DNA of 64,000 bases from Microbulbifer donghaiensis (GTDB taxonomy: Bacteria > Pseudomonadota > Gammaproteobacteria > Pseudomonadales > Cellvibrionaceae): the NCBI RefSeq assembly GCF_900129095.1, contig NZ_FQVA01000001.1:248001-312000 (forward strand), written 5' to 3'. Every line of letters starts with the position of its first letter. Positions within the stretch are counted from its first letter, which is position 1. This document shows positions 52,817-60,761 of this stretch, piece by piece. The notes under the pieces are model-generated. The model had not been told where the DNA came from, ran no database searches, and saw nothing but the letters and a program-made list of their open reading frames with translations. Made by a program: the position numbers and the translations under genes.

Positions 52817-54172
52817 CTAGAAAGTGCGAATGAGCTTCTGGTTGACGAACTCCATAATGCCCAGGTGGCCAAGCTCGCGACCGTAACCGGACTTTTTCAC
52901 ACCGCCCATGGGCATGCTCGAATAGGTCCAGGAGATGTGGTTGACGAACGCCGTTCCGGATTCAATCTGTTCGGCAACCCGGACTCCGCGGGCTTCATCG
53001 GTTGTGTATACGGAACCGCCGAGGCCAAACTGGCTGTCATTGGCGAGCGCAATCGCTTCCGCTTCATCTTTTACAATGAATACGCAGGCCACAGGTCCGA
53101 AGATCTCTTCATCAAAGGCCGGTGTGCCGCGGCCGATGTTGGTGAGGATCGTCGGCTCGATAAAGGCACCATCTCGCTTGCCGCCTACGGTCACCGTGGC
53201 TCCGGAGGCGACAGAACGGTTTATCTGGTCTTCCACCTCTATTGCGGCTTTCTCCGTGCACAGCGGGCCATAACCCGTGCTTTCATCAAGTGGATCTCCA
53301 GCCTTCAGCTCCTGGAAGCGCTTCGTGACACGAGTCAGGAACTCATCGGCAATGGACTCGACCAAGATGATCCGTTTGGCGGCAATACAGATCTGGCCGC
53401 TACAGCTCAATTTGCCTTCCAGGAATCGTTCCACGGTTACGTCCATATCTGCATCATCGAGAACGATGAAGGGATCGACACCGCCGAGTTCCATCACGGT
53501 TTTCTTCACATTCCGACCGGCCTGTTCGGCCACCTTGGCACCACCCGCATTGCTGCCGGTGAATGAAACACCCTGAACACGGTCATCATCAATTACCACA
53601 CCCGCGCCGCGAGCGGAAACAACCAGGTTCGTGTAGGTTCCCTCCGGTGCGCCGGCATCCCGCATAAGCTGCTCAAACGCTTTTGCGCACTGGGGAACAT
53701 TGGAGGCATGCTTGGTGATAACAACATTGCCGGCGATCAGGTTCGGTGCGGTACAACGAGATGGCTGGTAGAAGGGGAAGTTCCACGGTTGAATACCGTA
53801 GATGATGCCAACCGGCTGGTTGATCATGGTTCCTTCGCCGTCTCTCGTTGAGATTTTCTGTGGCGCCAGGAGTTTCTCACCTTCGTCCGCATAAAAATCA
53901 TATATTTCCGCACACAGTTCGATTTCGCCACGTCCATCGGCAAGTTTTTTTCCCATCTCCATGGCCATCAGCTGTGCCAGCTCTTCCTTGCGCTCGCGAA
54001 ACAGCTCAGCCGCCCGACGCAATACCGATGCACGCTCGGAAAAGCTCTTGTCTTTCCACACCTTAAATGCTTCATCGGCTTTGCCGATGGCTGCATCAAT
54101 TTCTTCGGGCGACATTTCCTCGTAAGTAGCCAGAAGTTCGTTGTTGTATGGGTTGACGGATCGTAAAGTCAT
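52817..54172 (-). CDS. NAD-dependent aldehyde dehydrogenase (succinate-semialdehyde dehydrogenase type)
   Basis: A 451-residue ALDH of the short GabD/Sad branch. GIQPWNFPFYQ and KHASNVPQCA form the cofactor pocket, FTGSNAGGAKVAEQAG the Rossmann loop, VMELGGVDPFIVLDDADM carries the catalytic glutamate and CSGQICIAAKR the catalytic cysteine. All key residues are present. It likely oxidises aldehydes made in the same detoxification context. The ATG at 54172 lies just downstream of mdaB on the same strand. Confidence 0.92.
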   Translation of the reverse strand: MTLRSVNPYNNELLATYEEMSPEEIDAAIGKADEAFKVWKDKSFSERASVLRRAAELFRERKEELAQLMAMEMGKKLADGRGEIELCAEIYDFYADEGEKLLAPQKISTRDGEGTMINQPVGIIYGIQPWNFPFYQPSRCTAPNLIAGNVVITKHASNVPQCAKAFEQLMRDAGAPEGTYTNLVVSARGAGVVIDDDRVQGVSFTGSNAGGAKVAEQAGRNVKKTVMELGGVDPFIVLDDADMDVTVERFLEGKLSCSGQICIAAKRIILVESIADEFLTRVTKRFQELKAGDPLDESTGYGPLCTEKAAIEVEDQINRSVASGATVTVGGKRDGAFIEPTILTNIGRGTPAFDEEIFGPVACVFIVKDEAEAIALANDSQFGLGGSVYTTDEARGVRVAEQIESGTAFVNHISWTYSSMPMGGVKKSGYGRELGHLGIMEFVNQKLIRTF

Positions 54173-54201
54173 ATCAAAATCTCCGGTACATCTGGCTAGA
54201 G

Positions 54202-54786
54202 TTAGAAAGTTTCTTCGATATGGGCGCTGAAGCGCGAAAAATCGCTTTCAACATCCGCATTCTTCATCACGTCGTAGCACGCAAAGGTCTTCAGCGGCTC
54301 CATGCCGAAGAAGCGGAAGTTCATATGCATCGGGAAAAACAGATCGTCGACACTCTTGCCCTGGAACAGGTATTCGTTTTCGTCGTTGAACGATTCTTCC
54401 GGGGCATTGAAGGTCAGGGACAACATGTACTTCTTGCCGTTCAGCGTGCCGCCGGCACCGTAGTTTTTCTTCGGGGCGTCCGCGTGGCGACCGTCGCCAT
54501 TACAAAGCTGACCGCCCATTCCCGCGGTGTAGACTTCGTCCATGTACTTCTTGAAGGTCCAGGGCACACCCATCCAGTTCACCGGGCTCTGCAGCAGCAC
54601 TACGTCGGCCCATTGATGGTTTTCCAGTTCCCGGGCAACATCCCACTCGTTATCGATATTGACGACACGAGTCGTGTGACCCTTGGCTGTGATCAGTTCA
54701 TCTGCCATCTGTACCAGGGCGCCGTTCAGGCGGCCTTCGGAGAAGGGGTAGTGGTGGTGGGCGTTGATGATCAGTACGTTGCTCAT
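54202..54786 (-). CDS. mdaB: NAD(P)H:quinone oxidoreductase MdaB
   Basis: A 194-residue flavodoxin-fold quinone reductase closely resembling E. coli MdaB (193 residues). [24 protein letters not shown] opens the FAD site, and [27 protein letters not shown] and [17 protein letters not shown] are MdaB-specific stretches. It reduces quinones by two electrons and so avoids radical cycling. It is divergent from an HxlR regulator with a repeated site between, and heads the minus-strand detoxification run. A YgiN-like partner gene lies at 57139. Confidence 0.92.
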   Translation of the reverse strand: MSNVLIINAHHHYPFSEGRLNGALVQMADELITAKGHTTRVVNIDNEWDVARELENHQWADVVLLQSPVNWMGVPWTFKKYMDEVYTAGMGGQLCNGDGRHADAPKKNYGAGGTLNGKKYMLSLTFNAPEESFNDENEYLFQGKSVDDLFFPMHMNFRFFGMEPLKTFACYDVMKNADVESDFSRFSAHIEETF

Positions 54787-54833
54787 AGCGATTCCTCTGG
54801 TGTGTGACTCTAGGTGAACTTTGTACACCAGGG

Positions 54834-54883
54834 ATACTATGGTAACCTTGTCGGCGTGTTCAATTAGTATACTTTTGGTAACC
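54834..54883. promoter_or_regulatory. Direct repeat in the mdaB/HxlR divergent promoter: candidate HxlR operator
   Basis: ATACTATGGTAACC (54834-54847) and ATACTTTTGGTAACC (54869-54883) form a direct repeat with 35-base spacing, each containing the self-complementary GGTNACC-like core GGTAACC. The sites cover both divergent promoters, so HxlR probably represses mdaB and itself. Confidence 0.65.
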
Positions 54884-54906
54884 ACCCCGGTTGTGCGAGG
54901 TGAATC

Positions 54907-55263
54907 GTGGAAAGCTATGTAAAGACCGATGAGAAGGGCCGCAAAAGCGTGTACAACGCCTGCATGGAGCCCTGTGCGGTCGAAAAGGGTATGCGCTTGA
55001 TCGGCGGGAAGTGGACCGGCTCCATTATCTATCACCTGAAGGATGGACCCGTCCGTTTCAACGACCTGACGCGGATGTTGGGGGGCGCGAGCAAGAAGAT
55101 GATTGACCAGCGGCTGAAGGAGCTCGAATCCAATGGCATGGTCATTCGAACGGTGATTAGTGACCGGCCGCTCGCGGTGACTTACGAACTGACCGAGTTC
55201 GGTTGCTCCGCGCTCGACTTCCTCGAGCAGCTGCGAAAGTGGTCTGAGCACAACGCGCTTTGA
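54907..55263 (+). CDS. HxlR family redox-sensing transcriptional regulator
   Basis: A 118-residue winged-helix protein. [32 protein letters not shown] is the HxlR signature and [19 protein letters not shown] the recognition part. Cys19 and Cys23 stand at the N-terminus where QorR/YodB-type members sense quinones or oxidants. The start is GTG 54907. Divergence from mdaB and the shared repeats point to control of the quinone and aldehyde detoxification genes. Confidence 0.9.
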   Translation: MESYVKTDEKGRKSVYNACMEPCAVEKGMRLIGGKWTGSIIYHLKDGPVRFNDLTRMLGGASKKMIDQRLKELESNGMVIRTVISDRPLAVTYELTEFGCSALDFLEQLRKWSEHNAL

Positions 55264-55325
55264 CGGGGGCGCCAACAATGAGGCCTATGGGTCGGCCTAT
55301 AGCGCCTGCTGTTCCATGTGTATTT

Positions 55326-55348
55326 GCTTATAAATATTATTTATAAGC
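55326..55348. repeat. Perfect 23-bp AT-rich palindrome
   Basis: Two 11-base arms, GCTTATAAATA and TATTTATAAGC, flank a single T. It lies 62 bases after the HxlR stop. Its core recalls the ATAAATATTTAT of the 46.5-kb palindromes, but the outer bases differ. No T run follows on either strand. Confidence 0.6.
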
Positions 55349-55439
55349 TGTAGTTTGCGTTTGCATGGCGCCGCCAATCGCCGATGGGCCGGGAGGCATT
55401 CTCCGGCCCGTGGCAATGCTTCTTAAAATGTTTCTTCAA

Positions 55440-55625
55440 TTACTCGGGAATCCCGCTTCAGCGCCGGCGCAAGAGTTCGGGCCAGCGCCGCTGCGGATCT
55501 TGGTCCGCAATCGGGCGCCCATCTCTGTCGACGACAGATTTGCACGCTTCTCGCGCTTGGTGTTTGGGCCCACTGTCAGACAGTCGGTCCTGAAAATGGG
55601 AAAGAGGCAACGCCGGTCGGTCTAT
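55440..55625 (-). pseudogene. Decayed 3' fragment of a second DJ-1/PfpI gene
   Basis: This stretch aligns by eye with the last ~55 codons of the DJ-1 gene at 47239-47400 and its 3' flank (shared blocks include GCGCCCATC, AGCGCC and CCGTGGCAA just outside). Many substitutions and small gaps break the frame, and the stop codon position reads CGA instead of TGA. Only the C-terminal part is found. It marks an old duplication or recombination between the two loci. Confidence 0.65.
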
Positions 55626-56006
55626 ATAGTCGAGCAGGGCGGATGAGCGCCGAGCAAAACGACGAGCAGCAGCGGCGGGATGAGGTTGCTGCATCAGGGG
55701 CGCTATCACCAGTCCCTGAACCGAGACGTGCTCCTCCCCCATTCTTATTCCGATATCTTCGCTTGATATAAGTCGCTGATCTTAGCCGACGAGCCGTCGC
55801 GCGACTTGCAGAATCGAGCAACTATTGCCCAGATTTGAGATAACCGAAATCCTGCTTCCGCCCCCAAAATCCCTTCCAATGAGTACTGCCGGGTGAGCTG
55901 ACAGTGCCCTTAGTGCGACCACTTCCAGCTCCGCAACGACGAAGAAATCCCTCTGCCCCGAATAATACGGATATGACAGGGCGAACTTTTGAAGATGAGA
56001 ACAGAT
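55626..56006. other. Non-coding stretch before the OYE gene
   Basis: No convincing gene is seen here. On the minus strand, bases near 55640-55690 encode a short hydrophobic run (NLIPPLLLVVLLGAH), possibly another remnant. The promoter of the OYE gene should lie near the right end. Confidence 0.35.
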
Positions 56007-57089
56007 ATGAGCGATCTCTTTACTCCGCTAAAACTCGGTGCCGTTTCCGTGGCCAACCGCGTCCTTATGGCTCCGTTGACGCGCTGCCGTGCCGATGCAG
56101 ACCATGTGCCGACCGAGCTGATGGCTGAACACTATGGCCAGCGCGCTTCTGCGGGCCTGATCATTGCGGAGGCCACCATGGCGATGGAAGGCGCTTCGGC
56201 ATTCTGGCGGGAGCCGGGCATCTACTCAGAAGCCCAGGTGGTCGGTTGGCGAAAAATTACCGATGCCGTGCACGCGAAAGGTGGAAAAATCTTCCTGCAG
56301 ATCTGGCACGGCGGTCGCGCCTGCCATCCACTGTTGAACGACGGCCGTGAGCCGGTCGCCCCAAGTGCGCTGCCGATTACCAACGACGAAGTTCATACGC
56401 CGGAGGGCAAAAAACCCTATACCGTTCCACGCGCGCTGCGTGATGACGAGATCCCGGCAATTGTCGAGGGCTTTGCGATAGCCGCGGAGAACGCCAAGCG
56501 CGCCGGGTTCGATGGCGTCGAGGTTCACAGCGCTAACGGCTATCTGCTGGACGAGTTCCTGCGCGATGGCGCGAATCGCCGGGAAGGGCCCTATGGCGGG
56601 CCGATTGAAAATCGCGCGCGCCTGCTACTGGAAGTGTTGGATGCCGTCTGCGAAGTATGGGGCGGGGACCGCGTTGGGGTCCGCCTGTCGCCACTGAACA
56701 GCTTTAACAGCATGAAAGACAGCGATCCCGTCGGCCTGGTCACCTGGCTGGCCCAGCGCCTGAATGATTACGGTCTCGCTTATCTGCACCTGATGCGCAG
56801 CGACCTGCTGGACGAACAGCAGGCGGATGTGATTTCACCCGTACGACAACACTACCGCGGCAAGCTGATTTTGAACATCGGGTACAGTGGCGAGGAGGCC
56901 AATGCCGTCATAGCCGCCGGTCAGGCGGATGCCATCGCATTTGGTGTACCTTTTATTGCCAACCAGGACCTTCCTCGTCGCCTGCGTGAAGGGGCGGATC
57001 TCAACGAAGCGGATCCATCGACTTTCTATTCGCAGGGTGCGGAAGGCTATATCGACTATCCCTCACTGGCAGAACTGGTTGAAGCTTGA
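56007..57089 (+). CDS. Old Yellow Enzyme family alkene reductase (NemA-like)
   Basis: A 360-residue FMN-dependent ene-reductase. LFTPLKLGAVSVANRVLMAPLTRCRA is the family N-terminus; IWHGGRACHPL, HSANGYLLDEFLRDGANRR and YGGPIENRARLLLEV are core barrel motifs. The usual HGAHG reads HSANG, still within the family. It reduces activated double bonds, quinones or nitro compounds with NAD(P)H. ATG 56007 gives MSDLF; a longer start at TTG 55989 is possible. A strong hairpin separates it from the YgiN-like gene. Confidence 0.9.
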   Translation: MSDLFTPLKLGAVSVANRVLMAPLTRCRADADHVPTELMAEHYGQRASAGLIIAEATMAMEGASAFWREPGIYSEAQVVGWRKITDAVHAKGGKIFLQIWHGGRACHPLLNDGREPVAPSALPITNDEVHTPEGKKPYTVPRALRDDEIPAIVEGFAIAAENAKRAGFDGVEVHSANGYLLDEFLRDGANRREGPYGGPIENRARLLLEVLDAVCEVWGGDRVGVRLSPLNSFNSMKDSDPVGLVTWLAQRLNDYGLAYLHLMRSDLLDEQQADVISPVRQHYRGKLILNIGYSGEEANAVIAAGQADAIAFGVPFIANQDLPRRLREGADLNEADPSTFYSQGAEGYIDYPSLAELVEA

Positions 57090-57097
57090 ATAAGTTT

Positions 57098-57119
57098 GCG
57101 GGAGAGGAGTCTCTCCCGC
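57098..57119 (+). terminator. Strong 9-bp hairpin between OYE and YgiN-like genes
   Basis: GCGGGAGAG (57098-57106), loop GAGT, then CTCTCCCGC form a perfect stem. No T run follows at once, so it may be an attenuator, an mRNA stabiliser or a partial terminator rather than a full stop. It lies nine bases after the OYE stop and 19 before the next ATG. Confidence 0.5.
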
Positions 57120-57138
57120 CGTCCTTAGGATTTTACTT

Positions 57139-57453
57139 ATGATTTATCTTGTCGCCACGATCAAGACAAAGCCGGGCTGCAGGGACAAGGTGCTGTCAGA
57201 GCTCTTGCGCGTGCAACCCACGGTGAAGAAGGAAGAGGGCTGTTTGCAATATGAGCCCCTGGTAGATGAAGTGAAACTGGTGCCCAGGCAGGCGGACTAT
57301 CGGGAAGATGTCGTTACGGTCGTGGAACAGTGGGCCTCGGTTGCGCATTTGGAAGCGCATTTTGCCACCGCCCATATGCAGGAATATGGGCAAGTTGTGG
57401 AGCCATGGGTGGCGGACGTCAGCCTCCAATTGTTGCGCGAAAATATTGATTAA
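57139..57453 (+). CDS. Antibiotic biosynthesis monooxygenase-fold protein (YgiN-like quinol monooxygenase)
   Basis: A 104-residue ABM dimeric ferredoxin-like protein: YLVATIKTKPGCRDKVLSELLRVQPTVKKEEGCLQYE and VVEQWASVAHLEAHFATAHMQEY are standard family blocks. E. coli YgiN, encoded beside mdaB, re-oxidises quinols made by MdaB. Here mdaB is 2.4 kb away, so a similar quinone cycle is plausible. TTAGGA precedes the ATG. Confidence 0.88.
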   Translation: MIYLVATIKTKPGCRDKVLSELLRVQPTVKKEEGCLQYEPLVDEVKLVPRQADYREDVVTVVEQWASVAHLEAHFATAHMQEYGQVVEPWVADVSLQLLRENID

Positions 57454-57995
57454 TTTCATTTCCAAAAAATGTCCCCACTGTAATGCTGTGGAGATAGGGC
57501 AGCCTTAAGCTCGGTGCTGCGGCGCGACCTGGAGGTGCATACTACATGGTAGGCCGACGAACCGCGGCCTCATCAGGATGACTTCTTCAAGAAACATGGT
57601 GGTGCGCAAGCGCACGCCGCGTAATTCGACAAGCAGATGAGGGTCGCCCGCTCATCGCGGGGCGGTCCAACCTTTGCGGCCCGAGGCGCCGAAAATGCCT
57701 CTCACATTACTCCCCACGACAAACTGATTAAGTTCACTTAGAACGTCTATTTGGCAGACCTTTTCCGCTAGTCTCATTGTGTGACCGTTCCTTCCAGGGT
57801 TGAGGAACCGAGCTGTTAACAGCGCAGAAACATGAATCTACCATGGAGCACAGCGAGTGATTAAGTGTGCGAAGTCCGATTTGTTTCGCAACATGTGTTT
57901 CTACCTAAAATCCTGGAAAAACTATCGCGGAGCAAATTTCTATCCAGGCGTAGGTTGCCCCGCCTTGTTTAAACGAATACCAGGAGATCGATAAA
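57454..57995. other. Intergenic region, no gene seen
   Basis: No supported gene in these 542 bases. A short inverted repeat GTTCCT / AGGAAC at 57787-57808 could be an operator or a weak hairpin. The right end carries CAGGAG, the ribosome site of the alcohol dehydrogenase. Confidence 0.4.
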
Positions 57996-59006
57996 GTGCG
58001 CACCGTAAAAGCCTATGCAGCCACCAAAGCCAAAGGGGAGTTCGAGCCGTTTGAGTTTGAGCTCGGTGACATCGAACCGGACGAAGTCGACATCTCGGTC
58101 GAATCCTGTGGTATCTGTCACAGTGACCTGAGCATGCTGGATGATGAGTGGGGCATGGCGCAATACCCACTGGTTCCCGGACATGAAGTGATAGGAACAG
58201 TTTCGGCTATCGGCGACCATGTGACGCACCTGAAGGTCGGGGATCGGGTCGGATTGGGGTGGCACGCCGGCTATTGCATGGTGTGCGACCAGTGCATGGG
58301 GGGTGATCACAACCTCTGTGCCAGCGCGCAGCCCACTATTGCCGCCCGGCATGGTGGTTTTGCCGACACCGTGAGGGCAAAGGCGCCGAGCGTGGTGAAA
58401 ATTCCGGACGGTCTGGACCCCGCTGAGGCCGGACCGCTGCTATGTGGCGGGATTGCAGTCTTTAATCCCCTGGTGCAATTCGATGTGTCTCCCACTGCCA
58501 ATGTCGCCGTCATCGGCATCGGAGGACTCGGTCATCTGGGCCTGAAGTTTGCCAATGCCTGGGGCTGCCACGTGACTGCATTTACGTCACCATCCAAGCA
58601 GGAAGAAGCACTTGCGATGGGTGCACATGATACGGTCAACTCGCGGGATCCAGACGCTATCAAGAATGCTTCCGGCCGTTTTGATCTGGTGCTGTCGACG
58701 GTCAATGTGCAAATGGACTGGAATGCAATCCTGGCGACGCTCAAGCCGCGCGGGCGGCTGCAAATGCCCGGCGCCGTCAACGAACCTTTGGGTATCAACG
58801 TGCTTCCGCACATGATGTTCAACCAGCTCTCGGTGGGGTCTTCACCGGTTGGCGCGCCGGTAGTAATCCGTCGAATGCTGGATTTTGCCGCACGGCACAA
58901 TGTGACGCCCGTCAATGAACATTTTCCCATGAGCAAGGTTAACGAAGCCTTCGAGCATCTTCGCAGCGGAAAGGCGCGCTATCGCATTGTTCTCGACCGC
59001 GACTGA
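57996..59006 (+). CDS. Zinc-dependent alcohol/aldehyde reductase (MDR superfamily, YahK/CAD type)
   Basis: A 336-residue MDR enzyme. [16 protein letters not shown] and [10 protein letters not shown] provide the catalytic zinc ligands, [15 protein letters not shown] the structural zinc cysteines, and [19 protein letters not shown] the NADP-binding fold. YahK-like enzymes reduce many aldehydes with NADPH, which fits the neighbouring genes. The GTG start at 57996 has CAGGAG upstream. Confidence 0.92.
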   Translation: MRTVKAYAATKAKGEFEPFEFELGDIEPDEVDISVESCGICHSDLSMLDDEWGMAQYPLVPGHEVIGTVSAIGDHVTHLKVGDRVGLGWHAGYCMVCDQCMGGDHNLCASAQPTIAARHGGFADTVRAKAPSVVKIPDGLDPAEAGPLLCGGIAVFNPLVQFDVSPTANVAVIGIGGLGHLGLKFANAWGCHVTAFTSPSKQEEALAMGAHDTVNSRDPDAIKNASGRFDLVLSTVNVQMDWNAILATLKPRGRLQMPGAVNEPLGINVLPHMMFNQLSVGSSPVGAPVVIRRMLDFAARHNVTPVNEHFPMSKVNEAFEHLRSGKARYRIVLDRD

Positions 59007-59033
59007 GTGGATCCTGAAAGGAAGAAATCCGAT

Positions 59034-59078
59034 ATGAACAGTATTCGCCGCCGCACCGGTATCAAAGTCGAGCTCTAG
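59034..59078 (+). CDS. Very short frame (14 codons) after the alcohol dehydrogenase, likely a gene remnant
   Basis: ATG 59034 has AAGGAAG at ideal distance, then only MNSIRRRTGIKVEL before TAG. The good ribosome site with a useless frame suggests the leftover head of a deleted downstream gene, or a tiny peptide. The region to 59185 shows nothing else. Confidence 0.25.
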   Translation: MNSIRRRTGIKVEL

Positions 59079-59185
59079 TGCATTCATACATCTAGGTGCC
59101 GATTGGGGAGATATTGAATGTAGAAAGCAGATACTCAATGACGATATCCTCCAAATTTTAGGACGTGCCCGGAAATACGATCGGG

Positions 59186-60592
59186 TTAAAACCGATACTG
59201 TAGTGTAAGTTCCGTAAAGCCGAGATCCTCCGAAGGCGCGGTTTCACGCAGGAATTTCTCTGGCTTGCCAAAAGTATGTATCGCGGTGAATACCAGGCCG
59301 CGGCAGAACGTATACTCGGCGGTTAGCGAAAGCGCGGTAGCTGCGAAGTGCGCATCGCTGTCGTCCGGCCCGCGAATTATCTGGCCGGCGGGGCTGTAGA
59401 GCCCATCCTCAGTCTCCAGGCGCCAAAAAAAATTCAAGTCCACAGTGAGAGCCAGTGCCTCTATCGGCTGCAGGTAGAGAAACGTGTGGAAGTTGTAAAA
59501 GTTGCGGGGGCCGAATACTGCCGCTTCGGAAAAGTAGTTTCCGCGAGGGTAGAGCGGGTTGAATGTACCCAGATCGCTATCGTCCAGATCGTCGTCACCG
59601 CTGGCAATATTGATGCTGATCTTCACGGCGGGCTGCCAGTGGATGTCTGCCCACCGATGAGTCGTCTCCGTGGCCAGGGTCCAGGCGTTGATGTCGCCGC
59701 TGCCAAAACGGCCGAACTGATATAGGGTCTCCCAGTTCCAGGACCAGTTGCCCGCGTCACCCCAGTAGCGGGCGCCGAAGGAGTGTCGATCTTCATGCTC
59801 GGTGCCCTGGACATAAGTCGAATCTTCGTTTTCGTAACCCAGGTAGTAGAGATCAAGATTGCCGCGCAGGTTTCCGAAAGGGGGCAGTGGTTTTTGGAAA
59901 ACGCTGTAAATGCCCCAGAGCGCCTGGGTGTTGTTGGTCTTGTCGTCGAAGACGCCGCGACGGTCGAGCCGCGGCCGCGCAGCGACGACATCCACTCGCC
60001 AGCCCTCGCCAATGACGAAGCCGCGGCCCCCATCGAAGGTGCGCCGCACATTGGGCCCCTCACGGACGTCCACCAGGCGCCCGGAGCCGAGTACTATCTC
60101 CTGGCGCCCCAGGCGCAGCGTCGCTTCGCGACCATCCCTTCCGCCCGGGCTCAGGTCGACGAAGGCGTTCTGCCACTCGAGCTTGTCTTCGTCCACGGGG
60201 CTGGAGCCTTCCGCGCGTCCGGCCTCGAGCGCACTGGTGAGCTGGCCAAAAAAACGCAGATGGCGGTTCCAGTGCAGATCGCCAAACAGGGAGTAGCGCT
60301 GCAGCAAGACGCCACGCTTGTCTTGCGGATCCTGGCCGTAGGTCGGGTTATTGGTGTACTCGTAGCGCTGCCGCACCTCGCCGCCGATGGTCAGGTAGCG
60401 GTCGGGGTCGTCGTCGAACGGGATGTACTTCCAGCAATCCGGCCAGCTATATGGCCGCGGCACAGTGCGCAAGTACGAATAGTCTTCGTCAAAGCGCAGC
60501 TTCTCGATGGCCGGGGGCTCCCCCTCCTGGGCAATCCCCGGCTCACCGATTAGGAGTGCGATGGCTGCTATCGCAGTAGTTTCGTAGCGCAT
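59186..60592 (-). CDS. Alginate export family outer-membrane porin
   Basis: A 468-residue beta-barrel protein. A signal peptide (MRYETTAIAAIALLIGE..GIAQ) is followed by RYLTIGGEVRQRYEYTNN and LRLGRQEIVLGSGRLVDVREGPNVRRTFDG, standard blocks of the Alginate_exp family. The chain ends LTLQYRF, with the terminal phenylalanine used for barrel insertion. Members pass anionic or small organic solutes; true alginate genes are not here. The start at ATG 60592 lacks a clear ribosome site and lies five bases after the stop of the pirin fragment, so translation may be coupled. Confidence 0.87.
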   Translation of the reverse strand: MRYETTAIAAIALLIGEPGIAQEGEPPAIEKLRFDEDYSYLRTVPRPYSWPDCWKYIPFDDDPDRYLTIGGEVRQRYEYTNNPTYGQDPQDKRGVLLQRYSLFGDLHWNRHLRFFGQLTSALEAGRAEGSSPVDEDKLEWQNAFVDLSPGGRDGREATLRLGRQEIVLGSGRLVDVREGPNVRRTFDGGRGFVIGEGWRVDVVAARPRLDRRGVFDDKTNNTQALWGIYSVFQKPLPPFGNLRGNLDLYYLGYENEDSTYVQGTEHEDRHSFGARYWGDAGNWSWNWETLYQFGRFGSGDINAWTLATETTHRWADIHWQPAVKISINIASGDDDLDDSDLGTFNPLYPRGNYFSEAAVFGPRNFYNFHTFLYLQPIEALALTVDLNFFWRLETEDGLYSPAGQIIRGPDDSDAHFAATALSLTAEYTFCRGLVFTAIHTFGKPEKFLRETAPSEDLGFTELTLQYRF

Positions 60593-60596
60593 GGCG

Positions 60597-60758
60597 TCAG
60601 GCGAGATCGAACAGCAGCAGCTCCGCGCCGCGAACGCTGTGCAGTTCCAGCTTGTGCTCGCCGCTGACCGCGGCACCACCACCCGATTCGAGTCGGTGAC
60701 CGAACTGGGTGATGGTGCCGCAGGTGACCTGCATCCAAGTGTGCCGGCTAGGGCGCAT
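60597..60758 (-). pseudogene. Fragment of a pirin / quercetin dioxygenase gene (C-terminal 53 residues)
   Basis: The frame ATG 60758 to TGA 60597 reads WMQVTCGTITQFGHRLESGG, GAAVSGEHKLELHS, then RGAELLLFDLA. This aligns by eye with the end of E. coli YhhW-type pirins (WVQVVKG..., AI..., EVLLFDLP). The first ~180 residues of the two-cupin protein are missing. The piece begins only three bases after the amidohydrolase stop and ends just before the porin start, so it may still be translated as a link in the operon. Confidence 0.7.
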
Positions 60759-60761
60759 GGT

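Noticed and set aside
55386-55409. GGGCCGG/CCGGCCC hairpin considered as the HxlR gene terminator
   Set aside because: It lies over 120 bases after the stop and no T run follows on either strand.
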